This document shows, in pieces, positions 1 to 6,540 of a stretch of 7,924 bases of DNA (positions are counted from its first letter, which is position 1; every line of letters begins with the position of its first letter). Both the position numbers and the translations under genes were made by a program. Under the pieces are notes generated by a model. It saw only the letters and a program-made list of their open reading frames with translations, was not told the origin of the DNA and did no database searches. The stretch covers positions 1-7,924 of the forward strand of contig CAMWXW010000024.1 in NCBI GenBank assembly GCA_947178315.1. The letters run 5' to 3'. This DNA comes from an uncultured Desulfovibrionaceae bacterium (lineage in GTDB: Bacteria; Desulfobacterota; Desulfovibrionia; Desulfovibrionales; Desulfovibrionaceae).

Positions 1-439
1 CTACTCGTTGTTGCTCTCCACCAGAGATATTACTACAGCAATCATAAATTTTCTTCTCTAATCCTAATGCTTTTGCAACAGCCTTTGTTCTTCGTTCAAT
101 CTGTTCTTTAGAGAATCCTCGAATACGTAAGGCTATTGCTATATTGTCAAATACCGTCCATTCTGGAAGTACTTTGAAATCTTGGAATACAAAGCTTACC
201 TCTTGACGTAAGAGGGGGATTTGATTACCTCGAATGTGTTCCAATTGAAATTTATCGACAAGGACATGACCAGAGAGTACAGGGAGTTCACCATAGAGAA
301 GTTTAAGAAGTGTGGACTTTCCTGCTCCTGATGAGCCAGTTAAAAAGAGAAAATCCCCTTGTTCTAAAGAAAAGGAGCATTCTCGCAATGCCCACTGACG
401 TGTTGTAAATCTATGTGAAAGGTTTTGTACTTCTATCAT
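1..439 (-). CDS. ftsE: Cell-division ABC transporter ATP-binding protein FtsE, partial (C-terminus beyond the left edge)
   Basis: FtsE is the cytoplasmic ATPase that pairs with the membrane protein FtsX at the division septum. The FtsEX complex uses ATP to control peptidoglycan hydrolases and divisome assembly. Only the first 146 residues are present; the family is usually about 220-230 long. Visible in order are the Walker A loop GSSGAGKST (residues 35-43), the Q-loop in 'VSFVFQDFKVLPEWTVFDNIA' split as VSFVFQDF (81-88) plus KVLPEWTVFDN, and the ABC signature ISGGEQQR (138-145) just before the edge. The segment 'LLRQEVSFVFQDFKVLP' with TVFDNI is the typical FtsE wording rather than that of LolD or MacB, its nearest relatives. 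Walker B and the H-loop lie outside the window. The ATG at 439 is preceded on the minus strand by TAAGG (449-445) with a 5-base spacing, which supports this start. The gene is divergent from tgt. An ftsX gene would be expected just to the left, but that cannot be seen. Confidence 0.9.
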   Translation of the reverse strand, partial: MIEVQNLSHRFTTRQWALRECSFSLEQGDFLFLTGSSGAGKSTLLKLLYGELPVLSGHVLVDKFQLEHIRGNQIPLLRQEVSFVFQDFKVLPEWTVFDNIAIALRIRGFSKEQIERRTKAVAKALGLEKKIYDCCSNISGGEQQRV

Positions 440-444
440 ATATG

Positions 445-449
445 CCTTA
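445..449 (-). promoter_or_regulatory. Ribosome binding site of ftsE
   Basis: On the minus strand TAAGG lies five bases before the ATG at 439. It is a modest Shine-Dalgarno match, but it fixes the ftsE start. It touches the end of the first copy of the upstream direct repeat. Confidence 0.5.
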
Positions 450-471
450 TTGTGTGTCTATGTGCAATACT
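448..471. repeat. Imperfect direct repeat, copy 1 (ftsE-tgt intergenic region)
   Basis: This copy shares with 503-525 a start TATTGT, the identical 11-base core TCTATGTGCAA (457-467 here) and the end TACT. The two copies differ by two small indels: GTG versus A before the core, and one extra A after it in copy 2. That gives 21 shared bases over about 24, with a start-to-start distance of 55. Read on the minus strand the core contains TTGCAC. The function is unknown. The repeat could be a tandem binding site or the remnant of a local duplication. Confidence 0.6.
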
Positions 472-490
472 AATATATTTTATATCTGTG

Positions 491-502
491 TATGATATCA
501 TA
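491..502. repeat. Perfect 12-bp palindrome TATGATATCATA, possible operator
   Basis: TATGATATCATA reads identically on both strands and sits between the two direct repeat copies, overlapping the candidate ftsE -10 element. The flanking bases do not extend the symmetry. Short palindromes arise by chance in AT-rich DNA, so its role as an operator is inference from its position only. Confidence 0.35.
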
Positions 503-520
503 TATTGTATCTATGTGCAA
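492..520 (-). promoter_or_regulatory. Candidate ftsE promoter
   Basis: On the minus strand TTGCAC (520-515) is followed after 17 bases by TATCAT (497-492). The -10 element matches the consensus at five of six positions, but the -35 matches at only three of six. Transcription would begin near 485, leaving a leader of about 46 bases before ftsE. The -35 falls inside the second copy of the direct repeat and the -10 falls inside the 12-bp palindrome, so a protein binding either would be placed to control ftsE. An alternative -10, TATAAA at 484-479, lacks a convincing -35. Confidence 0.3.
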
Positions 521-525
521 ATACT
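503..525. repeat. Imperfect direct repeat, copy 2 (ftsE-tgt intergenic region)
   Basis: This is the second copy of the repeat described at 448-471. Its core TCTATGTGCAA is at 510-520. On the minus strand the TTGCAC inside it serves as the -35 of the candidate ftsE promoter. The same hexamer in copy 1 is too close to the ftsE start to act in that way. Confidence 0.6.
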
Positions 526-573
526 TCCTTATTCTCTTTTTATGAGTATGAATTCCTCTTGATTGTGTCAATC

Positions 574-602
574 TTTACTTTATAGATTTCTTTTGCTATA
601 GT
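574..602 (+). promoter_or_regulatory. Candidate tgt-aroE promoter with extended -10
   Basis: TTTACT (574-579, four of six consensus bases) is followed after 17 bases by TATAGT (597-602, five of six). The -10 is preceded by TGC, giving an extended -10. The start point would fall around 608-611, at or next to the tgt ATG at 611, so the transcript would be leaderless or nearly so. A weaker alternative is TTGATT (559-564), 16 bases, TATAGA (581-586), which would give a leader of about 18 bases. Confidence 0.45.
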
Positions 603-610
603 AGCTCATT

Positions 611-1723
611 ATGAATATAGGCTCGTTTTCAGTAACACATAGAGATGGTAATGCGAGGTGTGGTACATTAGTCACAGCTCATGGCACTATTCGTACACCT
701 ATTTTTATGCCTGTTGGTACAGTAGGTAGTGTGAAGGCTATTGCTCCAGAGGATTTATATACACTAGGTGCAGAAATTATTCTGGGAAATACATATCATC
801 TCTATCTACGTCCTAAGGATACCTTGATTCGGGAATGTGGAGGTTTACACCCTTTCATCGCATGGGATAGACCTATACTCACTGATAGTGGAGGTTTTCA
901 AGTATTCAGCTTGCAAAGTCTGCGAACAATAGATGATGATGGTGTTACCTTCCGTTCTCATCTCGATGGCTCTAAACATAGATTTACACCAGAGAGTGTT
1001 ATTGATATTCAACGCAATCTCAATAGTGATATCATGATGGTACTTGATGAGTGTGTTGAATATGGAGCAGACTATCATTATACACAAGCCTCTGTTCAGC
1101 GTACAACAGCATGGGCGAAAAAAGCACGAAGTGCATATCCTAAAGGAGAAGCTCATAATCTTCTATTTGGTATTGTGCAAGGTGGATTTTATCAAGAATT
1201 ACGCAAGCAAAGTGCATACGATATTTGTTCTATTGATTTTGATGGTATTGCTATAGGTGGTCTTTCTGTTGGAGAGAGCAAGCAAGAGATGTATGATTTC
1301 TTGGAATATACAGCAGAATTTCTCCCTCATGAAAAGCCAAGATATCTTATGGGTGTTGGCACTCCTCGTGATATCATTACAGGGATAAGTATGGGCGTTG
1401 ATATGTTCGATTGTGTCTTACCGACACGAAATGCTCGCAATGGAACTCTCTATACATCACAGGGAAAAATCAATATCCGTAGAAAAGAATATGAGAAAGA
1501 TATGACTCCTCTTGATTCAGAGTGTCCATGTTATACATGTAGAACATTTACCAAAGCATATTTACGACATCTTACCGTTGCAAAAGAAATCCTTGCATTT
1601 AGACTGCACTCATTGCATAATTTAACGTATTTCTTATCCTTAATACGTGATGCACGTCAAGCAATTGTAGAACAGAGATTTCAAGAATTTAAGAAGCATA
1701 TAGAACTTCTATTTGATACTTAA
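611..1723 (+). CDS. tgt: Queuine/preQ1 tRNA-guanine transglycosylase (tRNA-guanine(34) transglycosylase)
   Basis: Tgt swaps guanine 34 in the anticodon of tRNA-Asp, -Asn, -His and -Tyr for the base preQ1, the step that commits these tRNAs to queuosine; it acts in the cytoplasm. At 370 residues it has the normal bacterial length and appears complete. The catalytic base is D92 in TDSGGFQ. Substrate-binding residues are D146 (LDEC), Q190 (GIVQGG) and the GGLSVGE loop (216-222). The nucleophile is D267 in MFDCVLPTRNARNG. The zinc site is C305, C307, C310 and H336, with the family spacing. The start at 611 gives a normal N-terminus (MNIGSFSVTH), yet no Shine-Dalgarno sequence precedes it and a strong -10 ends only eight bases upstream, which points to a leaderless message. 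The stop TAA overlaps an ATG of the next frame, and aroE follows on the same strand, so the two are probably co-transcribed. Divergent ftsE lies upstream. The wording resembles Desulfovibrio Tgt, from memory. Confidence 0.96.
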   Translation: MNIGSFSVTHRDGNARCGTLVTAHGTIRTPIFMPVGTVGSVKAIAPEDLYTLGAEIILGNTYHLYLRPKDTLIRECGGLHPFIAWDRPILTDSGGFQVFSLQSLRTIDDDGVTFRSHLDGSKHRFTPESVIDIQRNLNSDIMMVLDECVEYGADYHYTQASVQRTTAWAKKARSAYPKGEAHNLLFGIVQGGFYQELRKQSAYDICSIDFDGIAIGGLSVGESKQEMYDFLEYTAEFLPHEKPRYLMGVGTPRDIITGISMGVDMFDCVLPTRNARNGTLYTSQGKINIRRKEYEKDMTPLDSECPCYTCRTFTKAYLRHLTVAKEILAFRLHSLHNLTYFLSLIRDARQAIVEQRFQEFKKHIELLFDT

Positions 1724-1746
1724 TGTACTCTTTACCTAGAATGAGC

Positions 1747-1754
1747 AAAGGAAG
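1747..1754 (+). promoter_or_regulatory. Ribosome binding site that decides the aroE start
   Basis: AAAGGAAG ends four bases before the ATG at 1759. The two upstream in-frame ATGs, at 1723 (overlapping the tgt stop) and 1741, have no purine-rich stretch before them. This favours 1759 as the true start. Confidence 0.6.
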
Positions 1755-1758
1755 AAAT

Positions 1759-2712
1759 ATGAGAGAATATGGTATTATAGGATATCCTCTTCAGCATACA
1801 TTGAGTCCATTCTTTCATACAACACTATTTGAGAGATATAATATAGATGCTCGTTATTCTCCTTATCCAATAGAGAAAGAAGAAATCCCTTATTATATAG
1901 AACGTTTACGTGCTTCTTCATTACATGGGCTTAGTGTTACAGCTCCATATAAATATCTAGTTTATTCATATTGTGATTATCTCTCTCCTCTTGCTCAAGC
2001 TACAGGTGTTGTGAATACTCTTAGTGTACAAGATGGAATGATATATGGTGATAACTTTGATATTGCTGGTATTATAAAGACATTACAGCAACTGGAAGAA
2101 TTAAGAAATTCTCGTGAAGCTATCTTATATAGTGAAAAAGGTATAGAGAAGCTATCTAATTTTAATATACACGATACAAATAAAGTGCAATCCAAGAGCT
2201 ATCTATGTAATGAGACTGCACTTATTTTAGGTACAGGAGCGACTGCTGTATCAGCAATTGTTGCACTTTCTCATATAGGAGTACAAGATATCTATGTAGC
2301 AGGACGCTCACAAGAGTCACTAGAGAGCTTACAAAAAAAGTATAGTATTATTCCTGTATACCATGCTTTCAGTGAGAATGAAGAAAGGAATAACAATTCA
2401 TCATATCTATCTCTTTATGATCTTCCTCTTTGTTCAATTCTTATTACTACAATACAGAGGAGAAATGAACCTCTCATATCATACAGTCTTCTTGCACGAC
2501 TTCTTAATAGCATGTCATTAGTGTTTGATGTTCATTATAGCCCGAGATATTCTCCTCTTATCCGAGATGCAATGCAATGTAGTGCTTTTGTGTCAAATGG
2601 CTATCAAATGTTTATCACACAGGCACTGTTACAGTTCTCTACATGGACTAGGATATTTCCAAGAGAAGAAGATATTGCACTTATTGCACAACACTATCAC
2701 TCTGCATACTAA
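1759..2712 (+). CDS. aroE: Shikimate dehydrogenase (NADP+) with an inter-domain insertion
   Basis: AroE reduces 3-dehydroshikimate to shikimate with NADPH in aromatic amino acid synthesis. The first ATG in frame is at 1723, overlapping the tgt stop, and would give 329 residues. I prefer 1759 (317 residues) because it has a good ribosome binding site and places the conserved start MREYGIIGYP normally. In that numbering the substrate site HTLSP is at 13-17, with Thr14 where serine is usual. The catalytic Lys65 is in SVTAPYK, with Asn86 in VVNT and the catalytic Asp101 in GDNFD. The nucleotide loop GTGATA is at 158-163, the cofactor-selecting AGRS at 181-184 (often NRT), the DVHYSPRYSPLIRDA stretch at 257-271 and the late Gln288. 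All key catalytic residues are present, so it should be active. It is longer than the usual 270-285 because about 33 extra residues, charged and asparagine-rich (roughly 115-150), separate the catalytic and NADP domains. It probably shares the tgt transcript. The 3' end converges on the yhaN-like gene with a 16-base gap. Confidence 0.9.
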   Translation: MREYGIIGYPLQHTLSPFFHTTLFERYNIDARYSPYPIEKEEIPYYIERLRASSLHGLSVTAPYKYLVYSYCDYLSPLAQATGVVNTLSVQDGMIYGDNFDIAGIIKTLQQLEELRNSREAILYSEKGIEKLSNFNIHDTNKVQSKSYLCNETALILGTGATAVSAIVALSHIGVQDIYVAGRSQESLESLQKKYSIIPVYHAFSENEERNNNSSYLSLYDLPLCSILITTIQRRNEPLISYSLLARLLNSMSLVFDVHYSPRYSPLIRDAMQCSAFVSNGYQMFITQALLQFSTWTRIFPREEDIALIAQHYHSAY

Positions 2713-2728
2713 GCGAGTATCTTGTAGA

Positions 2729-5700
2729 CTATTGATTCATAGAGATATACCCTTGATCCATGTGGAATAAACGTGCATCTGGAATAATATCAAGCATTGT
2801 TTCAACGATATGTTCATGACATGTAAATAAGAAGACTTGATGTTTAGGAATACCGTTATAAAGACCAGAGGTAATATTTTTTATTGCATGTGCAACACCA
2901 ACAGTTCGTTCGTAATCAAAGTTAACAGTGATATCATCTAAAAGAATAGGGAGAGCTTCTTTTGTTTTCATGCTATGTATGCATGCACCTGCAAAGCGTA
3001 ATGCAAGATACATTTGCTCTTGTGTTCCTCTACTAAGCTCTTCTGGAAGTTTCTCTGAGCCACTTGTATTGCGAACTTTAATGATATTATCAGCAGAGCG
3101 TAAAATACGATTCCACGTTCCTTGTGTAATAGTCCCTAAAATATCACCTGCTATACGCATGACTTCAGGTTGGTATTTTTCTTCAAATTGTTTTTGTGCT
3201 TGAAGAATTATCTCTTTTGTTACTTTGAGAGTATACCATTCCTTCATTGCATCTTCTATTTTTGCCGTAAGCATACTGTATTCAAGAGAGAATTTAGAAA
3301 TATCACCATGTTCTGCTTGTTCTAACTTCTCTTTGATTTTACCTGATTCTTCTATATATGTGCTTCGTTCTTGTTCAAGCTCTTCTAATAACTTCTCCTC
3401 ACTCTGCAGAGTTTCATGAAGATCAAGTTCTGTACATTCTTTGAAAAGAGAACTTATCTCTTCAAAGGAGCGCGGATAGACTAATTGTAATAAAGAATTG
3501 ATATAACTCTCTTTCTCTTTTCTCTTCTGTATTTTTTCTTCATATAGTGCATATTTTCTGAAAAAGTCTTCTTTAGAAGAACATTTACTTTGTTGTAATA
3601 TATGTTCAACACGATGACGCATTTTTATTTTTCTGTTCTCTAACTCTACTATAAGACTTTTCTCTTCTTCATATTCTTTTTCCAATGCTTTAATTGAGGA
3701 GAACTTTTCTTTTTCTATTGCAAATGTCTTGAGGAGTGAGCGAGCTATATGAATCATAGGCAGTGTATAGACATCAAGAATCAATTTTTGTGGAAGAAAA
3801 GAGAGGAGTTTTTTTACTACATTCTCAAATTCTTGTATTTTTTCAGAAGAAGCTTCTTTTTGTTGACTGATTTCTTCTTCTCTATTGATTTTTTCTTTTA
3901 TCAGTGAGACTCGTTGAATAAAGCTCTCAACAGTTTCTGGAGTGAGGAATTGTGGAAAGTTAGAAGTCGAAAGCCATGTATGCCATCGTTCATGAACTTT
4001 ACTTGTCTGTATATTTTCATATTCTTTTTGGAGTAGGGCAAGCTCTTCTTCAAGAGAGGATTTACTTTCTTGTATAGAGGTGAATTGTTCCTTTTTCTCT
4101 TGAAGGAGTGTGAGTTGTTGTGTACAGCGTTCAAGCATGAGATCTCGTGTGTAGAATGCAGACTCTTTTTCTAATGCTTGGACAATAGAAAGCTCTTGTA
4201 ATGAGAGGAAGAGAAGTTCAAGCGCTCTTGTTTCTTCATCTACAAGAGTATAGAGTCTTTGTTCCTCTTGTAAAAGAGTATCAATACGTTTGCGTAAATA
4301 GAGAAGCGTATCAACCGATTCCATGCGAAGTGGAATAAGAGGAAGATAGAGATCTGTAAGAATGTCTTCCCATCGTTTTTCTAATAGTCGAACACGTTCT
4401 ACTTGTGCTTTGTGCTTTGATAAAAGGGCTTCAGCATCTTGTTTTTCTCTCTCGTATTCTTTTTGTATGCGAATTGCTTTTTTCTCTATATCGATATAGC
4501 GTAATATCTTTTCTCTATGTAACATACGCTCTTCTTGTGTTGTCCCTGTGAGACCTATTTTGCGTTTCACTTTTTCTATATATGATTCTATTTCATATAC
4601 TGTCGTGAGTTCTCCAGAACCTATATGAGCAATCTGTTTTAAGATAGAGCGACTCTCTATTTTTCTATCGAGTTTATAGAGGAAATAGACACATGCGAAT
4701 GAGCCAGTACCTCCTGCAATGATAATGAGTAATTGTAAAAGAGCAATAGGCGGTGAGAACATAAAGCACATAAATGTAAGAGCTAGACATGATACAAAAA
4801 TAAGAGAGGAGCGAATAATATGTGTTGTACGTATACTTTCATTTTCTAATGCTTCTTGTGCATGTAAGAGACTTGAAATCTGATCTAAATCTTCAAGCTC
4901 TTCTATTGTGTGTGAGTGTGTATATTCAAATAAGGTATCTCGTATACTGCGTTGCTCTCGCTCTTTTACTTTGATATATGTATCAACCTCTTTATATTTT
5001 TCTTCTATTTGTTCTTTTACTCCTACCTCTTGTGTATATTCTTCAATATGTCGTTTTAGAAGAATGGTGTGCTCAAATTTCATTATATTTTTATTATTGC
5101 GAGCATTTGATTCATTCCATTGTATAGAGGGTATAGTATGTAGTGTATGTGTTATATTTTGTTTGATATTCTCTATATCACGCTTTATTTGTTCTAATGA
5201 ACTTTGTTTTTCTGCTATGTTGTGTATGATATTTTCAAATTTTGCAAGTTCATTGTAATAGATTTCTTCTTCGCTTGTGAGTATAAGTTTACGCTCTAAC
5301 TCATGTAGTCGTATCTGTATTTTCTTGATGCTTTCTTCTTGGTGGAATGCTATATTGGTATTATTTGCAAGTTCTTGCTTTATACTTGCAATCTCTTGTT
5401 CTAATGCAAAATGAATAGAAAGTGATGTTATATCTTCTCGTGTATATGAGCAGTCGAGTTCTGAAATCAAATGATCGATTTCTTTATTCATCTGTGTAAG
5501 TGATGTAGTAAGCGATGTGTATTCTTCAAGAGTATGTTCATATTTTGAGAGTCCTCGCTCTATTGCTTGAAAGAGATCTTCATGCTCAATGACTTCTCGT
5601 GTACACTGTATACTTGCTATCTCATTCTCTTTACTTTTTATACGCTCTTTACCTTCTTCTATTTCTGACTCAAGTTCTACATAGCGAGTATCATTTGCAA

Positions 5701-6538
5701 TCAGTTCATCTCTAATATCTTGACAAAATGAGCTTGATTCTTCAATAGAGCAATCTGGAAGAATAGAAATTGTTTTCCATAGACCATGTCCTTTGAGTGT
5801 CTCTTTTGCTGTTTGTACTGTGCGTTTCTGTTGTTTTATTCTTTCATCTAGTTTTTGCTGTTCTTCTTGTATAAATGCTAATCGATGTTGGAGTTCTTCG
5901 TATTCCTCCATAACCTGAAGACACTCTGAACGTTCGGCATCAATGCGTTCACGTTCTACAAGAGCTTTGTTGATTATTGCAGTTTTACCTCCACGTGGGA
6001 TATAGAGCTTTTTACTTTTCTCTTCTATCTCTTCTAAAATGCTACTTGGAGACTTTATTCCTGCACCGATACTCGCTCCATAGAGCATATCTTTTACGTG
6101 TTTATCTTCTTTACTTAGCTCTACTAACTCACCAAGTGAGATACCAAAAATATTTCTATATATTTCTAAATCTATCCCTATACCTAGTATCGTAAGCCAT
6201 AAGGATTCTTCAAGGGCTTTTCCATCTTCAGTATAGAGGAAAAATTCATTTGTCTTTCTTCCTCCTGCCTGATACTTTCTTCGAAGTTCAAGAATACGAG
6301 AGTTGGTAGAGACAAGAAGACTTCCAGAAAAACCACCATCGATACAAGGTATTTTTTTATATGCTGAAGAAGCTCTGCTATGTGGAATACCGCATATCAT
6401 ACAACGTAGATAATGAAGGAGTGTCGATTTCCCAGCTTCATTTTTTCCAAAGACAATACTTAATCCAGGAGGTATATTAGTTACTTTTTGTGATGAAAAT
6501 AAACCATACTTATCTATTGAAAATTCCTGTATATACAC
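2729..6538 (-). CDS. yhaN: YhaN-like SMC/Rad50-type ATPase with a mid-coil membrane hairpin
   Basis: This is the ATPase partner of the nuclease encoded just upstream, related to SbcC/Rad50 and Bacillus YhaN. The N-terminal half-domain has Walker A GKNEAGKST near residue 31. Long Glu/Lys/Leu-rich coiled coil follows (about 180-575). Two hydrophobic segments then sit at about 576-620 (SLIFVSCLALTFMCFMF and IALLQLLIIIAGGTGSFACV) with a short SPP turn. A second coil arm runs to about 1110. The C-terminal half-domain carries the signature ELSRGTQEQ (about 1163-1171), Walker B ALPILLDDITVNFD (about 1194-1207) and a His switch in FTCHEH. No CxxC zinc hook is present; the membrane hairpin sits where the hook would be. 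The longest frame begins with GTG at 6544 and overlaps the nuclease stop by four bases. I prefer GTG at 6538 (1269 residues) because AAGGAA lies six bases ahead and it gives the family start M-Y-I-Q-E-F. The cellular role, probably DNA end processing at the membrane, is inferred. Other annotations may read 'AAA family ATPase'. Confidence 0.88.
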   Translation of the reverse strand: MYIQEFSIDKYGLFSSQKVTNIPPGLSIVFGKNEAGKSTLLHYLRCMICGIPHSRASSAYKKIPCIDGGFSGSLLVSTNSRILELRRKYQAGGRKTNEFFLYTEDGKALEESLWLTILGIGIDLEIYRNIFGISLGELVELSKEDKHVKDMLYGASIGAGIKSPSSILEEIEEKSKKLYIPRGGKTAIINKALVERERIDAERSECLQVMEEYEELQHRLAFIQEEQQKLDERIKQQKRTVQTAKETLKGHGLWKTISILPDCSIEESSSFCQDIRDELIANDTRYVELESEIEEGKERIKSKENEIASIQCTREVIEHEDLFQAIERGLSKYEHTLEEYTSLTTSLTQMNKEIDHLISELDCSYTREDITSLSIHFALEQEIASIKQELANNTNIAFHQEESIKKIQIRLHELERKLILTSEEEIYYNELAKFENIIHNIAEKQSSLEQIKRDIENIKQNITHTLHTIPSIQWNESNARNNKNIMKFEHTILLKRHIEEYTQEVGVKEQIEEKYKEVDTYIKVKEREQRSIRDTLFEYTHSHTIEELEDLDQISSLLHAQEALENESIRTTHIIRSSLIFVSCLALTFMCFMFSPPIALLQLLIIIAGGTGSFACVYFLYKLDRKIESRSILKQIAHIGSGELTTVYEIESYIEKVKRKIGLTGTTQEERMLHREKILRYIDIEKKAIRIQKEYEREKQDAEALLSKHKAQVERVRLLEKRWEDILTDLYLPLIPLRMESVDTLLYLRKRIDTLLQEEQRLYTLVDEETRALELLFLSLQELSIVQALEKESAFYTRDLMLERCTQQLTLLQEKKEQFTSIQESKSSLEEELALLQKEYENIQTSKVHERWHTWLSTSNFPQFLTPETVESFIQRVSLIKEKINREEEISQQKEASSEKIQEFENVVKKLLSFLPQKLILDVYTLPMIHIARSLLKTFAIEKEKFSSIKALEKEYEEEKSLIVELENRKIKMRHRVEHILQQSKCSSKEDFFRKYALYEEKIQKRKEKESYINSLLQLVYPRSFEEISSLFKECTELDLHETLQSEEKLLEELEQERSTYIEESGKIKEKLEQAEHGDISKFSLEYSMLTAKIEDAMKEWYTLKVTKEIILQAQKQFEEKYQPEVMRIAGDILGTITQGTWNRILRSADNIIKVRNTSGSEKLPEELSRGTQEQMYLALRFAGACIHSMKTKEALPILLDDITVNFDYERTVGVAHAIKNITSGLYNGIPKHQVFLFTCHEHIVETMLDIIPDARLFHMDQGYISMNQ

Positions 6539-6540
6539 GC

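Noticed and set aside
845..1156. 103-codon minus-strand open frame inside tgt
   Set aside because: It lies wholly opposite a well-conserved gene, has no family resemblance and no convincing ribosome binding site, and is cysteine-rich in the way shadow frames are.
2706..2720. ATACT-AAGCG-AGTAT inverted repeat at the aroE stop, as a terminator
   Set aside because: The stem is only five base pairs, mostly A/T, and has no T-run on either side. It is too weak to call a terminator.
2525..2770. 81-codon plus-strand frame running from inside aroE across the gap into the yhaN-like gene
   Set aside because: It overlaps the conserved end of AroE in another frame, resembles no protein I know and crosses two gene ends. 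It is a chance frame.
4681..4815. Frameshift or gene-fusion junction in the middle of the ATPase, suggested by the sudden hydrophobic stretch
   Set aside because: The frame is continuous with coiled coil on both sides, and a paired membrane segment at this place is, as far as I recall, a feature of YhaN-type proteins. It is better explained as a genuine hairpin.
4908..5258. 116-codon plus-strand frame opposite the coiled coil of the ATPase
   Set aside because: Its Ser/Cys/Phe/Ile-rich composition is the antisense image of Glu/Lys-rich coding sequence. The same holds for the frames at 2928-3203, 3225-3419 and 5977-6195.
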